From: DAOUBP01 sp034432655
GTDB lineage: Bacteria; Chloroflexota; Anaerolineae; CG2-30-64-16
Length of the DNA stretch: 64,000 nucleotides
Assembly: GCA_034432655.1 (NCBI GenBank)
Contig: DAOUBP010000021.1
Location: 1-64,000 of the forward strand
Direction of reading: 5' to 3'
Shown here: positions 59,370 through 64,000 of the stretch, one piece after another
Position numbering within the stretch: the first letter of the stretch is position 1
Layout: each line of letters starts with the position of its first letter
Translations under genes and position numbers: made by a program
Notes under the pieces: generated by a model
Told to the model about the DNA's origin: nothing
What the model saw: the letters and a program-made list of their open reading frames with translations, nothing else
The model's database searches: none

Positions 59370-60026
59370 TTAGTACGCGCCGCAGGTGCGAGCAGGCCTG
59401 GCGTCAGGCGTTATAGACGGTTGCGCTGCGGGTGGCGGCGCCGGCGTCCAGTAGTCGCGCAGCTTGCTGCGGAACGCCGGATCGCCGCCCGGCCGTTCTT
59501 TATCGCCGATCACAAAGACATAGCGGCCGACCTCGCCCTCGCTGTGCCACACGGCGACCAGGTACCGGCCATCGGCGGGCAGAGTGACCCGCCGCGATTG
59601 CCGCTCCCAGTAGGAGGTGCGGGAAAACGGCTCGTTGAACGTGCTGGCCGGCCCGGTCAGCGCCGGGATCAGCTCCGCCCCCATGCCGGAAGGCCTGCTC
59701 ACGCGCGGCGGCAGCGCAGCATCTCCCAGCCCCGGCCCCAGCAGCGCCATCTCAGGCGCAAAGAGCTCCTGCCCGGCGATCTGCGGGATGGTGATCTCCA
59801 GCAGGATGCGCTGGCCTCGCCGGCCTTCGAACGCGTAGTAGTCCACGTCGTCCCGATCGCTCAGCATGGCATAGACCGCCGTGGAAATGGTCGGGTCTTT
59901 GATCTGCCACGGGAGAGCGGCGGTGATGTCCTCTTCCTCGAAAAACGGCTGATGCGCCAAAACCGGCGCCGCCACAACCAATACGAGCGCCAACGCCAAC
60001 CCGACCCCAAGCCACCGTCTTCTCAT
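59370..60026 (-). CDS. Exported protein of unknown function
   Basis: A protein of 218 aa. Signal peptide at 1-25 (VGLALALVLVVAAPVLAHQ). The mature part contains a stretch DVDYYAFEGRRGQRILLEITIP and GRYLVAVWHSEGEVGRYVFVIGD, like pre-peptidase C-terminal (PPC) or small jelly-roll modules, and ends with Pro/Ala/Arg-rich TPAPPPAAQPSITPDARPAR. It precedes the tocopherol-cyclase-like gene by three bases. Function unknown. Confidence 0.65.
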   Translation of the reverse strand: MRRRWLGVGLALALVLVVAAPVLAHQPFFEEEDITAALPWQIKDPTISTAVYAMLSDRDDVDYYAFEGRRGQRILLEITIPQIAGQELFAPEMALLGPGLGDAALPPRVSRPSGMGAELIPALTGPASTFNEPFSRTSYWERQSRRVTLPADGRYLVAVWHSEGEVGRYVFVIGDKERPGGDPAFRSKLRDYWTPAPPPAAQPSITPDARPARTCGAY

Positions 60027-60179
60027 CGCTTCACCTCATCCATCATCCGTCCAAAGTTGCTGGCCGCCGACCGGCGATGCTTTTTCATCTCCCCACAGAT
60101 TGCACGGATTTCCGACCTCGCAAGCACTTGTTTCCGTGTCAATCCGAGGAATCCGTGTCAGAAATCGCCCGAACTGCAG

Positions 60180-60202
60180 GGCAACTCCTGCGGAGTTGCC
60201 CT
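60180..60202. repeat. GGGCAAC palindrome, copy 3
   Basis: GGGCAACTCC, TGC, GGAGTTGCCC: perfect 10-bp arms. It lies between the exported protein and the SDR gene, 10 bases beyond the SDR stop. Confidence 0.7.
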
Positions 60203-60209
60203 ACATGGA

Positions 60210-60848
60210 TCATGCAATGTCCAACGGGCCTTCGTGCTTGCCGTTGATCGCGGCGACGATCTGTTCGGCCACCTGCTCGGCCGGGAGCGCGTTGCCGGGC
60301 ATCTTGAACGGCACCTTCTGCCAGAACTTCGTACGCACCGCGCCCGGCCGGACCACGATCACCCGCCGCTTGCGCTCCTCTTTGCGCAGCGCCTCGGCGA
60401 ACGCCTCCAGCCCGGCCTTGGCGGCCGCGTACGCGCTCAGCCCGGGCAGGCGCATCCGCTCGCTGACCGCGCCGATGAAGACGAGCACGGCGTCGGCGGC
60501 CAGCAACGGCTGGCTGAAGTGGTAGGTGTGGTACGCGCCGACCAGGTTCGCGTCCAGGATGCGCCGGAAGGTCTGCGGCGACATCCTGGCGGCCGGCTCC
60601 GCGGCGATGTCGCCGGCCGCGTAGACGAACAGGCCGACCTCCCCCGCCTCCTGGCCGATGGAGACGACGGCGCGTTGGACGGCGAAGGGATCGGCTACGT
60701 CGGCCGCCGCCGCGTAATCGGCGACGCCGCCCAGGTCGTCCTCCTGCCGGCCGACGGCGATGATCTGCCAGCCGTCGGCCTTGAGTCTGTTCGCAATGGC
60801 GCGGCCGATGTCGCCGGCCGCGCCCCAAATCAATGCTGTCCTGGTCAT
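60210..60848 (-). CDS. Short-chain dehydrogenase
   Basis: A protein of 212 aa. NAD-binding GAAGDIGRAIANRLK, the catalytic YAAAKAGLEAF (Y and K) and a Ser before it (VFIGAVSERM) fit classic SDRs. Start ATG 60848 is chosen because GGAG lies six bases upstream; longer GTG starts exist. It is adjacent to the Sec-peroxiredoxin-like gene (40 bases), and the pair may be cotranscribed. Substrate unknown. Confidence 0.85.
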   Translation of the reverse strand: MTRTALIWGAAGDIGRAIANRLKADGWQIIAVGRQEDDLGGVADYAAAADVADPFAVQRAVVSIGQEAGEVGLFVYAAGDIAAEPAARMSPQTFRRILDANLVGAYHTYHFSQPLLAADAVLVFIGAVSERMRLPGLSAYAAAKAGLEAFAEALRKEERKRRVIVVRPGAVRTKFWQKVPFKMPGNALPAEQVAEQIVAAINGKHEGPLDIA

Positions 60849-60888
60849 CTGCATCTCCACATCACGTGAGCCGGTCTGTCACCGGCTT

Positions 60889-61407
60889 TCACCTCTTGAG
60901 CCGGTCGGCCTCAGCCGCCAGCGGGCCGGCTGCGGCGTTCGCGGCGTTCAGCCGATCGAGCACGGCCAACACATCGCTGTTCTTCGGGGTGTCCATCATG
61001 CTGCCCCCGCGATGCTCGTAGCGCACGACGCCGTCCCGGTCGAGCACCACCAGTGCGGGCATGCGCCCTAGCTTGAGCAGGTTCACCTCCTGCCCGTAGC
61101 GGTTGGCGACCTCGTGGCCGGGGTCCACCAGCATTCGGAACTTCAAGTCCAGGCTCCTGGCGAAGGCCTTTACCTCCGCCGGGCCTTCGGGGTTGACCAC
61201 CAGGATCTCGGCCTCGCGGGCCAGGAACTGCTCGTAGTCTTGACGCAACTGCGTCATATGCCTGCGGCAGAACGGTCAGTAGACGCTCCGGTTGAAGACG
61301 AGCACCACGTTCTTCTTGCCCCGGTAGTCCGACAGGCGCACGGTGGCACCGTTGATGTCGGTCAGGGCGAAGTCGGGTGCTGGCTGGTTGCTGAGTCTGG
61401 TTGCCAT
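60889..61407 (-). CDS. Peroxiredoxin-like selenoprotein with in-frame TGA (UxxC)
   Basis: Reading from ATG 61407 (GGAGGGCC upstream), the frame is open to 60889 apart from one TGA at 61276-61278, codon 44. It sits in NRSVY-TGA-PFCRRHM, precisely where relatives have the cysteine of CPFC in the FYRG-CPFC motif. The rest fits AhpC/TSA-like redoxins: PAPDFALTDING, LVFNRSVY, ILVVNPEGPAEVKAF, GRMPALVVLDRDGVVRY. Read as selenocysteine, the protein is 172 aa. A hairpin follows within 20-35 bases (61241-61256), as for bacterial SECIS elements. A neutral alternative is a stop codon with a downstream start at 61257, which would leave a protein without its active site. Confidence 0.8.
61241..61256 (-). 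promoter_or_regulatory. Candidate SECIS-like stem-loop
   Basis: Twenty bases after the TGA, TGACGC and GCGTCA form a six-bp stem around AACT. A smaller stem UGCC/GGCA with loop GCA lies closer. The expected G in the apical loop is not obvious, so the exact element is uncertain. Confidence 0.4.
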
Positions 61408-61440
61408 ATGGCCCTCCTGTAGAATGAGTGACGTCCCTTC

Positions 61441-61473
61441 ACGTGCCAGGCACCTTGGAGGTGCCTGGCACGT
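61441..61473. repeat. GTGCCAGGC palindrome, copy 3
   Basis: ACGTGCCAGGCACCT, TGG, AGGTGCCTGGCACGT: 15-bp perfect arms. Followed by ATAAGCG. Confidence 0.85.
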
Positions 61474-61487
61474 ATAAGCGTCCCATC

Positions 61488-61520
61488 ACGTGCCAGGCAC
61501 CATGGAGGTGCCTGGCACGT
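61488..61520. repeat. GTGCCAGGC palindrome, copy 4
   Basis: ACGTGCCAGGCACC, ATGGA, GGTGCCTGGCACGT, again followed by ATAAGCG. It lies 47 bases after copy 3, so the two are in tandem including the flanks. Confidence 0.85.
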
Positions 61521-61528
61521 ATAAGCGA

Positions 61529-62512
61529 CTATCTGCGAGACACCTTCGCCACAAAGCCCTGCACTGCGGCCACGAACGCCTCCGGGCACTCCTCCTGGGG
61601 CACATGGCCGCACGCCGGGATCACCACCAGCTCCGCCTGTGGCAGCTCGCGCGCCAGGCGGATGCTCTCCTCGGTCGGCACGATACGGTCGTCGTCGCCG
61701 GTGATCACCAGCGCCGGGATGCGGACCTCCTGCACCCGCCCGGCCAGGCGCAGATCTTTGCTGGCCAGGGTAAGCTCCCACAGCGCCCGATCCCAGTTTT
61801 CCACCTGGGTCGCCTTACGGTAGGCCGCGATGTCCTCCGGCGTGATCTTCGTCGGATCGTGCCAGGCCATGGCCAACAGGCGATCCCCCTGCGCCACCAG
61901 GCTGCGGGAGACCAGGGGGCCGAGACGGCGCAGTTGCGGCGTGCCCAACAGCGGCTTGATCCAGCCCGGCGCGCCGCCGCCCGTGTAGATCGCCGCATCC
62001 ACGAACACCAGGGCCTGGACGCGCTCAGGATACCGCAGATAGGTGTGCATGGCCACCGTGCCGCCGGCCGAATTGCCGACCAGGATCGCCTGCTCGAAGC
62101 CCAGCGCCCGGATCAGCGCGACGACCTGATCGGCCTGGGCGTCGGGGCTGTAAGGATTCGGTCCGGGCCAGGCGCGGAGCGCCTCGTCCAGCGGCCGTTC
62201 GGTCAGGCCGAAGCCAGGGCGATCATACGCCACCACGGTGCCAAGCCCGGCCAGGGGCGCCATCACCTTGCGCCAGGAGGTGGTGTTGGCGCCGAAGCCG
62301 TGCAGCAGCAGGATGAGCGGGTCGCCGCTTCCCACCCGTTTGTAGTGGATGCGCAAGCCGTTGACCTCGACGAAGCGGCTGTCAGGGTCGGCCAGCGCCT
62401 CCGGTGGCTGCAGCCCCTCCAGGGGCCGGACGGGCACCAGGAACGGGCCGACCAGCGCGGCCAGGACGATGATCACGACGGTGCCCAACAAGATGCGCCC
62501 TATAATTCGCAT
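61529..62512 (-). CDS. Alpha/beta hydrolase (exported or membrane-tethered)
   Basis: A protein of 327 aa. N-terminal hydrophobic segment (GTVVIIVLAALVGPFLVPV), then LILLLHGFGANTTSW, VGNSAGGTVAMHTYL (Ser nucleophile), ALVITGDDDRIVP (Asp) and PACGHVPQEE (His). It is paralogous to the partial gene at 1-101. Start ATG 62512, GGAG eight bases upstream. It has its own promoter at 62582-62610. Likely acts on esters; substrate unknown. Confidence 0.87.
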   Translation of the reverse strand: MRIIGRILLGTVVIIVLAALVGPFLVPVRPLEGLQPPEALADPDSRFVEVNGLRIHYKRVGSGDPLILLLHGFGANTTSWRKVMAPLAGLGTVVAYDRPGFGLTERPLDEALRAWPGPNPYSPDAQADQVVALIRALGFEQAILVGNSAGGTVAMHTYLRYPERVQALVFVDAAIYTGGGAPGWIKPLLGTPQLRRLGPLVSRSLVAQGDRLLAMAWHDPTKITPEDIAAYRKATQVENWDRALWELTLASKDLRLAGRVQEVRIPALVITGDDDRIVPTEESIRLARELPQAELVVIPACGHVPQEECPEAFVAAVQGFVAKVSRR

Positions 62513-62581
62513 GATGTGCACTCCGAGTGTATTGCGTATTGCGCACGCACTGCCTGTGCGATCGCTTCAGCGGTAATATGG

Positions 62582-62610
62582 TTTATACCACAATGCAGAA
62601 AGTTTGTCAA
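62582..62610 (-). promoter_or_regulatory. Sigma-70 promoter for the hydrolase at 61529
   Basis: On the reverse strand, TTGACA (62605-62610), 17-base spacer, TATAAA (62582-62587). The -10 lies within GGTTTATACC, a 10-base near-palindrome that may be a TetR-type operator. Confidence 0.85.
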
Positions 62611-62634
62611 AACTATGCATAGGCTTTTGTGCAG

Positions 62635-62666
62635 AAAAAAGCCCGCTTCGCGTTACGAAGCGGGCT
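62635..62666 (-). terminator. Rho-independent terminator for the Uma2 gene
   Basis: On the reverse strand the stem AGCCCGCTTCG, loop, CGAAGCGGGCT is followed by TTTTTT. The stem occupies 62640-62666 and the T-run 62635-62640. Confidence 0.9.
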
Positions 62667-62737
62667 GGTGCGAGGCACTTCCGTTCACCTGACAAGCCGA
62701 TTGATCACCTGGTAAGTTTTCTGCGTGAAATCATCCG

Positions 62738-63373
62738 TTATCCCGCCCGATACGCAGCCTCTGCCTCTTTGACCCGGCGCAGCCCCACCGACTCGACGGT
62801 CGGCGGGAACTCCACCTTGTCGTACAGGTCAGCCAGGCGCAACTCGCAGCCGATGGACTCGATCTGCACGACCGCCTCCAGGCCTGTAAAGGTGGTCAGC
62901 AGCCAGCGGTCATCCGCCTGCCGGGTATACAGCTCGACCACGGCCCGGTCCTGTGCCACCAGCAGGTAGTCGGCAAGGGAGGGCAGGCTGCGATACGCCT
63001 CGAACTTGGCCCCCCGATCGTACGCCTCGGTGGATGGGGAAAGCACCTCGATCAGCACAGTGGGGTTGAGCAGGGTATCGCGCTCGCTATCTTCGAACTC
63101 CGGCCGGCCGCAGACCACCACGACGTCAGGGTAGGTATAGGCCGCATGCGCCGCCGCCTTGACGCGCATGTCGCCAGGGTAGACCTCACAGGGTCGCTTT
63201 TTTAGCTGCCCTACCAGGCTGAAGGTCAAATTGGCCACGATCAGGCCGTGTGCGCGGCTGGTCCCGGCCAGCGCGTAGACCTCGCCGTTCCAATAGTCGC
63301 TCTTCGTCTCGGACTGTCGTTCCAACGCCAGATATTCGGCGGGAGTGAGCATGGGTTTGCGCTGCGGCAACAT
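62738..63373 (-). CDS. Uma2 / DUF820 family nuclease-like protein
   Basis: A protein of 211 aa. PD-(D/E)XK-type fold: MLTPAEYLALERQSETKSDYWNGEVYALAG, then YTYPDVVVVCGRPEFEDSE with Asp, PTVLIEVLSPSTEAYDRGAKFEAYRSLPSL (E and K) and LVAQDRAVVELYTR. Uma2 proteins are abundant in Chloroflexota and Cyanobacteria; nuclease activity is suspected from the fold. ATG 63373 is preferred because it aligns with the family. No partner gene is evident. Confidence 0.88.
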   Translation of the reverse strand: MLPQRKPMLTPAEYLALERQSETKSDYWNGEVYALAGTSRAHGLIVANLTFSLVGQLKKRPCEVYPGDMRVKAAAHAAYTYPDVVVVCGRPEFEDSERDTLLNPTVLIEVLSPSTEAYDRGAKFEAYRSLPSLADYLLVAQDRAVVELYTRQADDRWLLTTFTGLEAVVQIESIGCELRLADLYDKVEFPPTVESVGLRRVKEAEAAYRAG

Positions 63374-63403
63374 AGTTTCATACCCTCCGTGCGCTGTCCG
63401 TAC

Positions 63404-63434
63404 TGTCGGGCAACGCCTGCGGCGTTGCCTGACA
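63404..63434. repeat. GGGCAAC palindrome, copy 4
   Basis: TGTCGGGCAACGCC, TGC, GGCGTTGCCTGACA (one mismatch). It lies upstream of the Uma2 gene, between it and the nitroreductase-like gene. Confidence 0.7.
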
Positions 63435-63510
63435 CCTGTGCCCGAACTCAGTTCCCCTGTTCGATCCTCAGGGCTTGTGATCGGATTATACAAGGTGGAT
63501 GCAGGACAAG

Positions 63511-64000
63511 TCAATCTCTTGTTTGCGGCGGGGGATACGCCGGCAGCGTGGTCAACCTCGGGTCCTCCACTGGCCCGCCGACAGTGAAATGATACAGGCT
63601 TTGGAACTGGAGATTGCGCAGCCCCAGCAACCTGTGCACGCCATCGTCGAAGAAGCAGCCGATGCCGGTGCCGCGCACACCGGCCGCCTCGGCCTCCAGA
63701 TAGAGCACCTGACCGATCATGCCGCACTCCCAGTACAGCCGCGGGTAAAACCACGCGCCATGCTCGCGCAGCGGCCTCTCGAACTCAGCGATCATGCCCA
63801 GGCTGAAACAGCCGTCGGCCGCGATATCCTGTCCGCATGATAATCGCGCTGCCACCGCCCGCACGTCACCGCGCGCCAGATGATATAGCGAAAGGTCGTC
63901 CGGGCAGCCGGCTGGCCGGGCCCAGGCAAAGTCGGGGTTCATGGCCGCAGCCAGCGCACCAATCCGGGCCGGATCGCGGGCCAGCAGGTAGAGGCCGGGC
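63511..64000 (-). CDS. Nitroreductase / SagB-type oxidoreductase, 3' part (runs off the window)
   Basis: The open frame runs from the window edge to a stop at 63511 (at least 163 codons). It matches the C-terminal part of the nitroreductase/SagB family: LYHLARGDVRAVAARLSCGQDIAADG, YPRLYWECGMIGQVLYLEAEAAGVRGTGIGCFFDD, and the terminal TVGGPVEDPRLTTLPAY. An FMN-binding role and oxidation of a substrate or peptide ring are the family's activities. The start lies outside the window. Confidence 0.82.
   Translation of the reverse strand, partial: PGLYLLARDPARIGALAAAMNPDFAWARPAGCPDDLSLYHLARGDVRAVAARLSCGQDIAADGCFSLGMIAEFERPLREHGAWFYPRLYWECGMIGQVLYLEAEAAGVRGTGIGCFFDDGVHRLLGLRNLQFQSLYHFTVGGPVEDPRLTTLPAYPPPQTRD

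Noticed and set aside
58326..60869. An 847-codon forward frame
   Set aside because: It is antisense to the tocopherol-cyclase-like, exported and SDR genes; long shadow frames are expected at this GC content.
61258..61407. Peroxiredoxin-like gene as a pseudogene with a nonsense mutation
   Set aside because: The TGA sits exactly on the redox cysteine, both sides remain in frame, and the start signal is intact; a Sec codon explains this better.

Overview
The window looks like chromosomal DNA of a GC-rich environmental bacterium, most probably a Chloroflexota (Anaerolineae/Ardenticatenia-like). This placement is inferred from gene content: an Isp-type NiFe hydrogenase, a CruF/CruC acyclic-carotenoid set without a cyclase, a methylmalonyl-CoA pathway with a stand-alone mutase large subunit, a DUF2202 ferritin-like protein, NEW3/ABC exporter triads and many intergenic palindromes. 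No rRNA, tRNA or CRISPR was found.

Layout. 1-101: 5' end of an alpha/beta hydrolase that resembles the one at 61529-62512. 420-1954: exported DUF2202 protein and an HTH-PocR regulator. 2025-13263 (+): TusA, two DsrE-family proteins and a lipoate-binding GcvH-like protein, then hynS-isp1-isp2-(STAS-like)-hynL-hynD, and finally a lipoate-protein ligase. A four-helix-bundle gene and a REP-associated tyrosine transposase (RAYT) embedded in REP-like hairpin arrays interrupt this block. 13399-19034 (-): araD, a fucose/arabinose isomerase-family protein, a uroporphyrinogen-decarboxylase remnant and tldE/tldD. 19180-22430 (-): NEW3 protein with an ABC-2 exporter. 22676-23922 (+): DUF4405 membrane protein and a Gly-rich exported protein. 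24000-28236 (-): an unrecognised 425-aa protein, panB, a YgiT/DUF4258 toxin-antitoxin-like pair and an ATP-grasp protein. 28410-42877 (+): thioesterase, oxidoreductase, hydrolase, three-subunit acyl-CoA carboxylase, SLC13 permease, fatty-acid-hydroxylase-like protein, then a B12/methionine-synthase-activation-like protein, methylmalonyl-CoA mutase large subunit, hotdog thioesterase, epimerase and an MFS protein. 42981-45636: PerR/Fur-type regulator and katG. 45714-55478 (-): carotenoid cluster (crtB, crtI, a second crtI-like desaturase, cruC, plsY, cruF) with a (6-4)-type photolyase, and V-ATPase gene remnants inside it. 55805-64000 (-): hydrolases, an S51-like protein with a CysRS-like tail, a tocopherol-cyclase-like protein, SDR, a probable selenocysteine-containing peroxiredoxin-like protein, Uma2 and a truncated nitroreductase.

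How the genes fit together. The 2-13 kb block reads as one physiological unit. Sulfur-transfer proteins and a lipoate carrier sit beside a membrane-anchored hydrogenase whose Isp2 subunit is HdrCB-like, and a dedicated lipoate ligase lies downstream. This suggests H2 oxidation or evolution coupled to sulfane-sulfur or heterodisulfide chemistry. The 31.8-41.5 kb block supplies propionyl-CoA carboxylase, mutase and epimerase. PerR/KatG, the carotenoids, the photolyase and the Sec-peroxiredoxin form an oxidative and light-stress layer.

The window is also unusually rich in small structured repeats: 26-bp hairpin arrays whose stems change in a compensated way, 6-8-bp tandem arrays at gene borders, 33-bp GTGCCAGGC palindromes (one apparently inside a coding gene), GGGCAAC palindromes and a 125-bp tandem duplication.
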